A stretch of 64,000 nucleotides of DNA from Prevotella sp. (lineage in GTDB: Bacteria; Bacteroidota; Bacteroidia; Bacteroidales; Bacteroidaceae): assembly GCA_017445845.1 (NCBI GenBank), contig JAFSRY010000025.1:1-64000 (forward strand), in the 5' to 3' direction. The notes under the pieces were generated by a model. That model was given only the letters and a program-made list of their open reading frames with translations. It was not told the origin of the DNA and did not search any database. This document shows, piece by piece, positions 44,283-53,556 of this stretch. A program made the translations under genes and the position numbers. The first letter of the stretch is position 1; each line of letters opens with the position of its first letter.

Positions 44283-45290
44283 CTACCTGACGTTTTTGAT
44301 TGACTCACGCTTGACGATGGTTGGGCTCATGAGGAGCTGCACGTCGGGCAGTGTCTTGTTGTCTATCTCCTTCATGAGCAGTTTGACGGCGGCTGTGCAG
44401 ATACTGTCGATGGGTTGCGCCATGCGCGTGATGGGCGGGTTCATGAAGTCCAGATAGCTGTTGTCGTCGAACGAGATGAGCGAGATGTCCTGCGGGATGC
44501 GCTTGCCCACTTCGCGCAGGGCCTTGATGGCTCCCAGCAGGATGGAGTTGTTCAAGGTGAAGATGGCGGTGGGCGGTTCGGGAGCGTGGATGCATATCTT
44601 CGTCTCGACATATCCGTTCTGTATCGAGAAGTCGTCGCCGCTGACGGTGAGGTTCACGTCGCCGGCTTCGGCAGCGGCATCGATCACTCCCCTGACGCGT
44701 TCTTGCGTGGTGATGGCCGACAGGACACCTTGTATGCAGTGGATGTTGCGGTGGCCCATGCCGATAAGCTGCTGCATGGCCATCTTGGCACCCTCGTAGT
44801 TGTTGGTGGAGATATACGACAGACCTGCGTCGTTGAAGTAGCGGTCTATCTGAATGAGGGGCACGTGTCTGGCCACCTCCTGCAGGTTTGCCGGGTCAGG
44901 CGAGCAGGGAGCGATGAGAATACCGTCGACGTTCCTGTCCAAGAGGGTGTCGAGTGCCTTGCGCTCCAGATCCGTGTTTTCCATCGAGGCGAGCACCGAG
45001 ACCACATAACCGTACTTATACGCCTTGTCGATGATGACCGCCGAGAGGTGGCCGAAGAACGAGTAGTTGATGTAGGGCACGATGAGTCCGATGGACTTTG
45101 TCGTCTGATTGCGCAAATTTTGCGCAATCACGTTCGGCCTGTACGCCTGTTCTTCGCACGCCTGCAGGATGGTCTGCACCGTCGTGGCACTGATACGGTA
45201 ATCCTCGGCCTTTCCATTCAGCACGCGGGATATGACGGCCTTTGAATAGCCTGTCGCCCTTGCTATATCTTCAAGTGTTGTTCTGCTCAT
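44283..45290 (-). CDS. LacI-family transcriptional regulator of the adjacent PUL
   Basis: The 335-residue protein has the LacI plan. An N-terminal HTH with hinge helix (TTLEDIARATGYSKAVISRVLNG ... YRPNVIAQNLR) is followed by a type I periplasmic-binding core of about 270 residues (IGLIVPYINYSFFGHLSAVI, GILIAPCSPDPANL, ISFDDNSYLDF). The start at 45290 opens the HTH; upstream codons to 45350 lie in the promoter. It is divergent from the ribosyl-type PUL, and a perfect 16-bp palindrome overlaps that PUL's promoter, so it most likely represses it until a sugar such as ribose binds. A weaker site in its own leader (GCAATCGTTTCC, 45327-45316) suggests autoregulation. Confidence 0.93.
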   Translation of the reverse strand: MSRTTLEDIARATGYSKAVISRVLNGKAEDYRISATTVQTILQACEEQAYRPNVIAQNLRNQTTKSIGLIVPYINYSFFGHLSAVIIDKAYKYGYVVSVLASMENTDLERKALDTLLDRNVDGILIAPCSPDPANLQEVARHVPLIQIDRYFNDAGLSYISTNNYEGAKMAMQQLIGMGHRNIHCIQGVLSAITTQERVRGVIDAAAEAGDVNLTVSGDDFSIQNGYVETKICIHAPEPPTAIFTLNNSILLGAIKALREVGKRIPQDISLISFDDNSYLDFMNPPITRMAQPIDSICTAAVKLLMKEIDNKTLPDVQLLMSPTIVKRESIKNVR

Positions 45291-45347
45291 ACCTGATAAA
45301 GTGCAAAATTGACGGAAACGATTGCTTATTTCGCGCGTATTACGCTG

Positions 45348-45355
45348 CAAAATTA
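45348..45355 (-). promoter_or_regulatory. -7 element for the lacI-type gene
   Basis: TAATTTTG on the minus strand (45355-45348) fits TAnnTTTG. The operator-like GCAATCGTTTCC lies downstream of it at 45327-45316, inside the leader. Confidence 0.5.
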
Positions 45356-45428
45356 CGGATAAAACATGAAAAATTCATTTTTTTCTGTTTTTTTTTGCAT
45401 TTTATTTGTTAGTTTCACTTAAAATAAC

Positions 45429-45451
45429 TAACTTTGCACAAACGTTTGTGC
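45429..45451 (+). promoter_or_regulatory. PUL promoter overlapped by perfect LacI-type operator
   Basis: TAACTTTG at 45429-45436 fits TAnnTTTG. GCACAAACGTTTGTGC at 45436-45451 is a perfect 16-bp palindrome with the CG-centred AACGTT core typical of LacI/GalR operators. It shares one base with the -7 element and covers the expected transcription start, so repressor binding would block initiation. The leader then runs about 110 bases to the ATG at 45562. Confidence 0.75.
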
Positions 45452-45561
45452 TACAATATTTTCTTTTCAGTCTGTAAAAAGACCTCGAAAAAAAATCGCT
45501 TAAATATATATATAAGGTACGCGCGAAGAATATAAAACTCATACAACCCTAACTATTGCGA

Positions 45562-46997
45562 ATGAAACCTTTTAAGTCACACCTAAGAATGTCATATATA
45601 TATATATATATGCAGCGTTTAGTTTTGGGGCCTGTCAGGAGGATTTAGACCTTACTGTCAGCCAGCCTCATGCCACAGACTCTTCTCGGGAGATTGTTTT
45701 CCGTGATTTCTCACCCAAAGAAGGTGCCGTCCGAACCCAATTCTACATCACCGGCAGCAATTTCGGCACCGACCCCTCAAAGATTCATGTCAGCATCGGC
45801 GGTCGCGAGGCCAAGGTCATCGGAGCCAACGGCCAGACCATCTACTGCATGGTACCGAAGCGTGCCTACAGCGGCGAGGTGAAGGTGAGCATCGAGGATG
45901 CCGGGGGCAACGTGGTGGCCTCCCACGTCTTCGACGACACCTTCGACTACCACAAGAAGACCACCGTGGGCACCCTCATCCGCAAGGTCGACGAGCGCGG
46001 ACTGGGCTTAGGCAACATCGCCGGTCCCATCGAAGAGGCTGCATTCCAGACGGGAGCCTTCCTGCGATACAACTATAAGGAAGGCGAATACGACGAAATC
46101 ATCTGCGGCGGCTGGAACAGCGGCATCCACATCGTCGACTTCATGAAAGGTACTTTCGACCTGCTCATCCCCTATCAGCACACGCAGATGCGCACCTTCG
46201 ACTTCACCGCCGACTGCGACACGCTGCTCATTCCCGACGACAACTACGACGCCTACAGCAACGCCCTGCCCAACATCTACTATTCCGTACGCAGCGAGGG
46301 CTTCGGGCGGCTACGCCCTTATCACTACGGTCCGTGCGCCTTCGGCGTGCTGTCAACGCCCGACCATCATCTGTTCTATTCCACCTGGAACCGTGGTGCC
46401 ATCGTCAAGGCCAACGGCACCTATAACGCCGCCACGAAGCAGTGGGAGGACAAGACACTCTTCGAGGTGGCCACCTTCATGCGTGCCGGCAATGGTATGC
46501 GTATGCACATGATCCTCCATCCGTCAGGCAAATTCATGTATATCCTCGGCCCCGCCATGATGGCCATACTCAAGTCGGAGTATGATGCCCAGAACCACGA
46601 GTTCCTCTACCCCACGGTACTCTGCGGTGCCCCCGAGGCCAGCGGCTATGTCGAGGCCACGGGCAGCATGGCGCGTTTCAGCCAGTTCCTGCTGCAAGGC
46701 GTCTTCGTGAAGAACCGCGACTACGAGCGTCAGGGCAAGGAGGACATCTACGACTTCTACCTTTCCGACCCCTACAACCACTGCATCCGCCGCATTACAC
46801 CCGAAGGTTCCGTCTCGCTCTTTGCCGGTCGCAGCAACTCAACGGCCGACGGCAGCATCTTTGGCTACGTAGACGGCGACCCGCTGAAGGAAGCCCGCTT
46901 CTGGCAGCCTCAGGGCATCACCTACGACGAACGCAACGAGACCTTCTACGTGGCCGAGTGGGACAATCACTCGCTCCGCTATATCACAACCGAATAA
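45562..46997 (+). CDS. IPT/TIG surface lipoprotein, out of frame at an (AT)9 tract
   Basis: The body of the gene reads in one frame from about 45612 to 46997, with an IPT/TIG Ig-like domain (FSPKEGAVRTQFYITGSNFG, KIHVSIGGREAKVIG) and then an NHL-like propeller (EIICGGWNSGIHIVDF, YDFYLSDPYNHCIRRIT, EARFWQPQGITYDE, FYVAEWDNHSLRYIT). That frame has a stop at 45573 and no start codon before 45849. The only good start, ATG at 45562 (MKPFKSHLRMSYIYI), runs in another frame to a stop within 70 bases. The two join if one AT unit is lost from (AT)9, giving a lipoprotein signal ...SYIYIYAAFSFGAC. Proteins of this kind just before susC are surface glycan-binding proteins. As assembled the gene is off; it may be phase variable. 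Confidence 0.75.
45594..45611. repeat. (AT)9 microsatellite in signal-peptide codons
   Basis: Nine AT units lie inside the codons for the hydrophobic core of the lipoprotein signal. Eight or eleven units keep the ATG at 45562 in frame with the IPT/TIG domain; nine units do not. A shorter (AT)5 run is present in the leader at 45504-45513. Confidence 0.85.
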
Positions 46998-47016
46998 AAC
47001 CATCTACGCAGTCCTT

Positions 47017-50000
47017 ATGAAAAGAGTATTCCTCATCCTCACCCTGCTGACTGCCGTCATAGGCACTCATGCACAGGATATACAGTTGACGGGAACCGTC
47101 GTCGACGAGCAGAAAGTCCCCCTCGTGGGTGTCACGGTCGCCATTAAAGACCAGCCGGGCATCGGTGCCATCACCAACATCGACGGGGTCTTCACGATGA
47201 AGACGCCCGCCCATGCCACCCTCATCTTCAGCTACATCGGCTTTGAGAAACAGCAGATTGACCTGAAGGGGCGCACGTCGCTGCTGGTCGTCATGGAGGA
47301 GAGCCGCGAGACCGTCATCGACGAGGTGACCGTCACCGGCCTTGGCAACCGCAAGAAGATTACCGTCACCGGTGCCGTGACCACCGTCGACCCTTCCGTG
47401 CTGAAGACTCCTACGGCCAGCCTGGCCAACGCCCTGGCCGGCAACGTGCCGGGCATCATGGCCATGCAGACAACGGGTAAGCCCGGCGACAACGTCTCTG
47501 AGTTCTGGATTCGCGGCATCTCCACCTTCGGTGCAGGCTCCAGTGCCCTGGTCCTGGTCGACGGCTTTGAGCGCGACCTCAACGAAGTCAACGTCGAGGA
47601 CATCCAGTCGTTCTCCGTATTGAAAGACGCCTCCGCCACCGCCATTTACGGTTCACGCGGTGCCAACGGCGTCGTGCTCATCACCACCAAGCGCGGTGCC
47701 GAAGGGCAGGTGCGCATCAATGCCAAGGGAGAATATTCGTACAGCTTCCGCACCATGACACCCGAACTCATCGACGGCGTCACCTATGCCCGCATGAAGA
47801 ACGAGGCACTGACCACCCGCAACCAGGAACGGGCCTACAGCGACGACATGCTGGCGCTCATCGGAAACGGACTCGACCCCGACCTGTTCTCCAACACCAA
47901 CTGGATGGACCTCATCCTCAACGACGGTGCCCCCACCTACCGCGCCAACTTCGATGTCAGCGGCGGCGGCTCGCTGGCCCGCTACTACCTCTCCGGTTCC
48001 TACGTCGAAGAGGGCGGCATCTACAAGGTAGACCGCGAACAGAAGAAAGACTATAACACCAATGCCGACTACCACCGATGGAACTATCGCATGAACGTCG
48101 ACGTGAACATCACCAAGACCACGCTGCTCAGCCTCGGCGTGTCGGGGTCGCTCGACAAGAAGAACTCCCCCGGCGGATGGAACGAGCACATCTGGAGCTC
48201 GGTGATGGGGCAGGACCCCATCTCCATCCCCATCGTCTATTCCAACGGCTACATCCCTGCCACCGGCGTTGCCAACCGCCAGAACCCCTGGGCCCTCATC
48301 ACGCAGTATGGCTATGAGGAATACTGGCGCAACCGCATCCAGACCACCGTGAACCTCAAGCAAGACCTTGACTTCATCACCCCCGGCCTGGTGTTCTACG
48401 GACGCTTCGGCTTCGACAACTCCAGCACCAACAGCAACGACCACAACAAGCAGCCCGAGACGTGGATGGCCCAGCGGCTGCGCGACAGCGAGGGCAACCT
48501 GGTATTCACCAAGATGACCAACGAGGTGCTGATGTGGATAGAGTCGCACTCCTACGGCGAGCGCAAGGAGACGCTGGAAGCCGAGTTGCACTGGGACCGC
48601 ACGTTTGCCAGGAACCATAAGGTGGGAGCCGTGCTGAAATATTCCGTCGACAAGACGGTCAACACGTCGGAGAACACCAGCAACACCTACATCCAGAACA
48701 TCGACCGCCGTCACCAGGGACTGGCCGGACAGCTCACCTACGGCTACAAGATGCGCTACTTTGCCGACTTCAACTTCGGCTACAACGGCTCGGAGAATTT
48801 TGCCAAAGGCCACCAGTTCGGTTTCTTCCCCGCCGCCTCGGCCGCATGGAACATTGCCGAAGAACCCTGGGTGCAGGCACATGCCCCGTGGATGGACATG
48901 CTGAAGGTGCGCTACAGCTACGGCAAGGTGGGCAACGATTACATGACCGTGCGCTTCCCCTATCAGCCGTCGTTCAAGACCTCTGCCGCCTACGGCTACG
49001 ACTACCGCGATTTCGTAACCGGCAACGAAGCCGTCGACCCGCGGGCCATCGGCTCGTCAGGCGGTCTCTACGACGGTCTGACCTACGCCGTAGCCGCCTC
49101 GAAGGATGTCACCTGGGAAGTGGCCAAGAAGCACGACCTCGGCGTCGACTTCGCGCTGCTGGGCAACAAGGTCAGCGGCACCGTCGACCTCTTCTCCGAA
49201 CGCCGCGACGGCATCTACATGACGCGCAACTACCTGCCCGCCATCATCGGCCTGACAAACCTGAACAGCCAGCCTGCCGCCAACTTCGGCTCCGTCAGCT
49301 CGCAAGGTTTCGACGGCAATGTGGCCTTCAACGAGAAGATGGGCAAGGTAGACGTCACCCTGCGTGCCAACATGACCTACAGCAAGAACAAGATAGAAGC
49401 GTACGACGAAGAGATGAGCCGCTACCCCTACCGCATGTACAGGGGCTTCCGCGTCAATCAGGCCCGTGGTCTCATTGCCGAAGGACTCTTCACCTCCTAC
49501 GACGAGATACGCGACAGTCCGCTGCAGACCTTCGGCGACTATGCGCCCGGCGACATCAAATACAAGGACGTCAACGGCGACGGACTCATCGACGACAACG
49601 ACGTCGTGCCCATCGGAGCCACCACCAAGCCCAACCTCATCTACGGCTTCGGTGTCTCGGCCCTGTGGAAAGGTTTTGATGTCAACGTCCACTTCCAGGG
49701 GGCAGGCAAGTCCACCTTCTTCATCAACGGCTACGGCGTGCGCCCCTTCAGCGGCAGCGACTGGGGAAACATCCTGACCGATGTCGTCGGCAACTACTGG
49801 TCGCTGGGCGTCAACGAAGACCCCGATGCCCGCTATCCGCGACTCACCTACGGCAACAACAGCAACAACTACCGCAACTCCACCTTCTGGCTGCGCGATG
49901 GCTCCTACCTGCGTCTGAAGACCCTTGAGATAGGCTACACCCTTCCACGGAAGATGCTCTCGAAGGCACATATCACCAATCTCCGCGTCTACGGCATGGC

Positions 50001-50118
50001 CACCAACCTGCTCACCTTCTCGAGCTTCAACCTGTGGGATCCCGAAATCGGCAGCTCTACGGGGCAGGAATACCCCCTTTCGCGCGTGTTCACCCTGGGC
50101 TTCACCGTGGGACTGTGA
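47017..50118 (+). CDS. SusC-family TonB-dependent transporter (second pair)
   Basis: The 1033-residue protein has a signal peptide (to about residue 19, GTHAQ) and a carboxypeptidase-like domain (DIQLTGTVVDEQKVPLVGVTV). A TonB-box region (VIDEVTVTGLGNRKK), a plug with ISTFGAGSSALVLVDGFERD and IYGSRGANGVVLITTKRG, and a barrel ending FTLGFTVGL follow. With the SusD protein encoded 61 bases downstream it should import the ligand of this locus, proposed here to be a ribose-containing compound. It starts 19 bases after the IPT/TIG gene, so the two share a transcript. The gene is conspicuously rich in C- and G-ending codons. Confidence 0.95.
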   Translation: MKRVFLILTLLTAVIGTHAQDIQLTGTVVDEQKVPLVGVTVAIKDQPGIGAITNIDGVFTMKTPAHATLIFSYIGFEKQQIDLKGRTSLLVVMEESRETVIDEVTVTGLGNRKKITVTGAVTTVDPSVLKTPTASLANALAGNVPGIMAMQTTGKPGDNVSEFWIRGISTFGAGSSALVLVDGFERDLNEVNVEDIQSFSVLKDASATAIYGSRGANGVVLITTKRGAEGQVRINAKGEYSYSFRTMTPELIDGVTYARMKNEALTTRNQERAYSDDMLALIGNGLDPDLFSNTNWMDLILNDGAPTYRANFDVSGGGSLARYYLSGSYVEEGGIYKVDREQKKDYNTNADYHRWNYRMNVDVNITKTTLLSLGVSGSLDKKNSPGGWNEHIWSSVMGQDPISIPIVYSNGYIPATGVANRQNPWALITQYGYEEYWRNRIQTTVNLKQDLDFITPGLVFYGRFGFDNSSTNSNDHNKQPETWMAQRLRDSEGNLVFTKMTNEVLMWIESHSYGERKETLEAELHWDRTFARNHKVGAVLKYSVDKTVNTSENTSNTYIQNIDRRHQGLAGQLTYGYKMRYFADFNFGYNGSENFAKGHQFGFFPAASAAWNIAEEPWVQAHAPWMDMLKVRYSYGKVGNDYMTVRFPYQPSFKTSAAYGYDYRDFVTGNEAVDPRAIGSSGGLYDGLTYAVAASKDVTWEVAKKHDLGVDFALLGNKVSGTVDLFSERRDGIYMTRNYLPAIIGLTNLNSQPAANFGSVSSQGFDGNVAFNEKMGKVDVTLRANMTYSKNKIEAYDEEMSRYPYRMYRGFRVNQARGLIAEGLFTSYDEIRDSPLQTFGDYAPGDIKYKDVNGDGLIDDNDVVPIGATTKPNLIYGFGVSALWKGFDVNVHFQGAGKSTFFINGYGVRPFSGSDWGNILTDVVGNYWSLGVNEDPDARYPRLTYGNNSNNYRNSTFWLRDGSYLRLKTLEIGYTLPRKMLSKAHITNLRVYGMATNLLTFSSFNLWDPEIGSSTGQEYPLSRVFTLGFTVGL

Positions 50119-50128
50119 AGGAGTGTTG

Positions 50129-50149
50129 AGCGTTTAGCGTTTAGCGTTT
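50129..50149. repeat. Three tandem AGCGTTT heptamers
   Basis: AGCGTTT is repeated three times without a gap between the second susC and susD genes. It is one of several short-period repeats seen after stop codons in this window. Confidence 0.6.
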
Positions 50150-50179
50150 TTATTAATATGATTACTAATATAATTAAGT

Positions 50180-52267
50180 ATGAATAAGAAACCACAAATT
50201 ACGATGACTGGGTCGTACATCCATGCTGCAGCGACCTGCTGCGCCGTGCTGGCAGGACTCCTTGTCATGTCGGGATGCACCGGCTATCTTGATGAGGAAA
50301 AGTACTTCCGCGACCTGCAGACAGAAAAGCGCATCTTCTCGAAGAAAGACTACAGCGAACAGTGGCTGGCGGCCTGCTACAACATGCTGCTGGGCGACAA
50401 CCTCGAAGCCGAGGCCCACCGCGTCAACTCCGTCACCAACTTCTCTGACGACATGGTGTTCAACGAAGGTCTGAACGAAGGCCGGCGCGGCTCCCTCTTC
50501 CGCAGCTGGAAGCTCGGCGAGTATCAGTATATTCAGGAAGAGATGAAGTATTTCTGGCGTTCGTGGCAATTGTCATACGCCGGCATCCGGCAGGCCTCTA
50601 TCCTCATTCACAACATCGACATCAACGAGGAACTGACCCCCGCCGAGATTACCGACATGAAGGGTCAGGCCCGTTTTGTGCGAGCCTACCTCTACTGGCT
50701 GCTGCTGAAGAAGTACGGTCCCTGCCCCATCATGCCCGACGAGGGTGCCGACTACTCGCTCTCCTACGAAGAAATTTCCTATCCGCGTATGCCCTACGAC
50801 AGCGTGGCCAATTACATCGCCCGCGAGATGGAGCAGGCCGCCCGCGAACTGCCCATGACGCGGACCGTCATCGGGGCTGGCCGACCCACACGCGGTGCCG
50901 CCCTGGCCCTGCGCGCCAAAGTGCTCATCTACGCCGCCAGCCCCCTGGCCAACGGCAACGCAGAGATGGCCGACTTCACCGACAACAACGGGCGTCCCCT
51001 GATTTCGCAGACTTATGACGAGCGCAAGTGGGCACGCGCTGCTGCTGCCTGCCGCGACCTCATCGACTATTCCGAGCAGAACGGGCAGCTCTATCAGCTG
51101 CACATCGCCTACAAGGTGGAAAATTCCACCGACTACGCCTACCCCCAGACCATCGAGCCTCCCTACCATCCCGAGTACTCCGAGAAGAAATTCCCCGACG
51201 GCTGGGCCGACATAGACCCCTTCGAGTCCTACCGCTCGGAGTTCAACGGCGACGCCCTCGTCACGCAGTGCAAGGACATCATCTTCTCCCGCGTCAACAA
51301 CGTCCGCGACAATGGCAGCACCGCAAGTATCGCCAACAACACCCGTCTGGCCTCCCACCAGCTGCCAGCCTCCTGCGGTGGATGGAACTGTCACGGACTC
51401 ACCCAGAAGCAGGTCGATGCCTACGCCATGGCCGACGGCACTCCCTTCGACACCGAGCACCGTCCCACAGGCTTCACCACCGCCGCCAATGCCGCCAGCC
51501 ATCCCTACGACCACCTGGGCAACAACGTCAGTATGCAGTACGCAAACCGCGAGCCACGCTTCTACGCCTCCGTCGGCTTCAGCGGCGACTATTGGGCCTG
51601 CACCAGTGCCAACAATCAGGCCAACCGCAACGTGCAGGTGTTCTACTATCGAGGACTGATGGACGGACGGCAGAATGCTTCCGAACGTTGGCAGCTCACA
51701 GGCATCAGCATGAAGAAATACGTCAACCCCGCCGACTGCATGGTTGACGGCGGCACCATGCACGTCGAGGTGGAACCTACCATCCGCTACGCCGACATCC
51801 TGCTACTCTACGCCGAAGCCCTCAACGAGCTCACCACCTCCCACCAGATGCCGTCGCTGAGCGGACAGACGTACACCGTCAGCCGCGATGAGACCGAGAT
51901 GCGCCGCGCCATCAAGCCCATCCGCATGAGAGCCGGCGTCCCAGAGTACGCTCCCGAGGTGTTTGCCGACCGCGACCTGCTGCGCCGTGCCATCAAGCAC
52001 GAGCGGCAGATAGAATTCCTCGGTGAGAGCCAACGCTACTACGACCTGCGCCGCTGGAAGGATGCGCCACAGGAAGAGGGCACGCCTATCTACGGCTGCA
52101 ACGTCAACATGAACAGCGCCCATGCCGCCCAGTTCTACGTGCCCACCCGCATCACCGACGTGCAGTCCAACTTCTCGCCGCGCATGTACTTCTGGCCCGT
52201 ACTGAAGTCAGAGCTGCGCCGCAACGCCAACCTCACCCAGGCACCCGGATGGGAAACGTATGATTAG
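50180..52267 (+). CDS. SusD/RagB-family lipoprotein (second pair)
   Basis: The 695-residue lipoprotein (LLVMSGC) has the SusD helical scaffold: GYLDEEKYFRDLQTEKRIFS, YAGIRQASILIHNID, KGQARFVRAYLYWLLLKKYG and the C-terminal HERQIEFLGESQRYYDLRRWKD that is typical of RagB/SusD. It binds ligand outside the cell and gates its partner SusC. A start at MTGSYIH, eight codons in, is possible but the longer form keeps a basic n-region. Confidence 0.95.
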   Translation: MNKKPQITMTGSYIHAAATCCAVLAGLLVMSGCTGYLDEEKYFRDLQTEKRIFSKKDYSEQWLAACYNMLLGDNLEAEAHRVNSVTNFSDDMVFNEGLNEGRRGSLFRSWKLGEYQYIQEEMKYFWRSWQLSYAGIRQASILIHNIDINEELTPAEITDMKGQARFVRAYLYWLLLKKYGPCPIMPDEGADYSLSYEEISYPRMPYDSVANYIAREMEQAARELPMTRTVIGAGRPTRGAALALRAKVLIYAASPLANGNAEMADFTDNNGRPLISQTYDERKWARAAAACRDLIDYSEQNGQLYQLHIAYKVENSTDYAYPQTIEPPYHPEYSEKKFPDGWADIDPFESYRSEFNGDALVTQCKDIIFSRVNNVRDNGSTASIANNTRLASHQLPASCGGWNCHGLTQKQVDAYAMADGTPFDTEHRPTGFTTAANAASHPYDHLGNNVSMQYANREPRFYASVGFSGDYWACTSANNQANRNVQVFYYRGLMDGRQNASERWQLTGISMKKYVNPADCMVDGGTMHVEVEPTIRYADILLLYAEALNELTTSHQMPSLSGQTYTVSRDETEMRRAIKPIRMRAGVPEYAPEVFADRDLLRRAIKHERQIEFLGESQRYYDLRRWKDAPQEEGTPIYGCNVNMNSAHAAQFYVPTRITDVQSNFSPRMYFWPVLKSELRRNANLTQAPGWETYD

Positions 52268-52294
52268 TAAGAGAACCCATAAATAACATACACT

Positions 52295-53302
52295 ATGAAG
52301 ACATTAGCCAAAGCCATTTGCGCCCTGACCATCATCGCCTCGCTGACGGCCTGCAACGACGAATGGAAAGACGAACTATACGAACAGATGGTGTCACTCA
52401 AGTCGCCCGACAACAGCGAGGGCGTCTACGACATCTATCTGCGCTACAGCGACAGCGGTGAAGCCACCTACCGGCTGCCGGTCATCATCAGCGGCACGCG
52501 CGACAACGACCGCGACTATGACGTGCGCATCAGCGTGGACAACGACACGCTGACCCTCTTCAACCGCGAGAAATACCTCGACCGCACCGACCTCTACTAC
52601 CGACAGCTGGAGGCAGACCACTACAGCCTGGGCAACGGCCACTGCCACATACCGGCAGGCAGCAACACCGAGCCCTTCGTCATCACCTTCAACCTCAGCG
52701 GCATCGACTTCGTGGACAAGTGGATACTACCCTTGAAGATAGTGTCCGACCCCGCCTACGTCATCAACACCTACAAAGGACGCGGCAAGGCCCTGCTCAA
52801 CATCAACCTCTTCAACGACTTCTCCGGCACCTACTCGTCGACGGCCATGAACATCTACTTCCAGGGAGAGAACACCTCGCCCAGCGTCGTTGACAAGCGT
52901 ACGGCTCGCGTCGTCGATGCCAACACCATCTTCATGTACGCAGGAGTAACATGGGAAGAAGACATCGACCGCCGCGACTACAAGATGCTCATACACTTCG
53001 GCGAGGGCACGCCCGACGAAGAAGGCAACATCACAGGAGCCCTCACCCTCGAAGCTGCCGACCCCGCCAACCCCATCGCCCTGCGGGCCACCGGAGAGTG
53101 CACCTACGAGATCCGCCGGGTGGCCGACCCGCAGAAGCCCTATCTCATGCACTACTACGTGGTGCTGCACCTCAACTACACCTATCAGGACATCACCACC
53201 AACCCCGACTCACCCATCACCTACCGCGCCACAGGCTCGATGACGATGGAACGCCAGATCAACACCCTCATACCCGATGAAGACCAGGCCGTGCAATGGT
53301 AG
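52295..53302 (+). CDS. Surface lipoprotein of the DUF1735/DUF4361-like SGBP type
   Basis: The 335-residue lipoprotein (IIASLTAC, Cys20) follows susD by 27 bases. Its first half (VYDIYLRYSDSGEATYRLPVIISGT, YDVRISVDND) has the Ig-like pattern of DUF1735/DUF4973 domains and its second half (NLFNDFSGTYSSTAMNIY, NPIALRATGECTYEI) resembles DUF4361. This combination is a common third gene in SusC/SusD loci, where it acts as an extra surface glycan-binding protein. No enzyme motif is present. Family naming is from general resemblance. Confidence 0.7.
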   Translation: MKTLAKAICALTIIASLTACNDEWKDELYEQMVSLKSPDNSEGVYDIYLRYSDSGEATYRLPVIISGTRDNDRDYDVRISVDNDTLTLFNREKYLDRTDLYYRQLEADHYSLGNGHCHIPAGSNTEPFVITFNLSGIDFVDKWILPLKIVSDPAYVINTYKGRGKALLNINLFNDFSGTYSSTAMNIYFQGENTSPSVVDKRTARVVDANTIFMYAGVTWEEDIDRRDYKMLIHFGEGTPDEEGNITGALTLEAADPANPIALRATGECTYEIRRVADPQKPYLMHYYVVLHLNYTYQDITTNPDSPITYRATGSMTMERQINTLIPDEDQAVQW

Positions 53303-53333
53303 ACATTATTATTCGACTTTCCGAAGTAGTTAA

Positions 53334-53492
53334 GTAGTCAGAAGTTAAGAAGTTAAGCCAAATGTCTGTAGGCAGAAACAAGCGAAAAGAGTAATGGCTT
53401 AACTTCAGTCCGAAAGGACGAGCGAAGCGAGACTCCGGCTTTGCCGCCTGAGCACCTACTGGAGCGCAAGAACTTCTTAACTTCTTGACTAC
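53334..53492. repeat. Inverted repeat element with GAAGTTAA arms
   Basis: The left arm at 53334-53355 (GTAGTCA then repeated GAAGTTAA words) pairs with CTTCTTAACTTCTTGACTAC at 53473-53492 apart from one unpaired base. A third TTAACTTC at 53399-53406 can pair with the left arm instead. The inner part has a GTCC/GGAC hairpin. It lies between the SGBP and FG-GAP genes and may form alternative hairpins in the PUL transcript. Confidence 0.6.
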
Positions 53493-53556
53493 AAGAAAAA
53501 CAGAACGAACGCGAAACTTGAGCATTATTATATTTAACCCTTTAAACAACACAGCT

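Noticed and set aside
45670-45882. ORF at 45670-45882 as the true N-terminus of the IPT/TIG protein
   Set aside because: Its frame gives Pro/Ser-rich nonsense, while the adjacent frame codes a clear IPT/TIG domain continuous with the downstream protein.
47653-48882. Minus-strand ORF of 409 codons opposite the second susC
   Set aside because: Shadow of the SusC barrel codons, no recognisable protein features.
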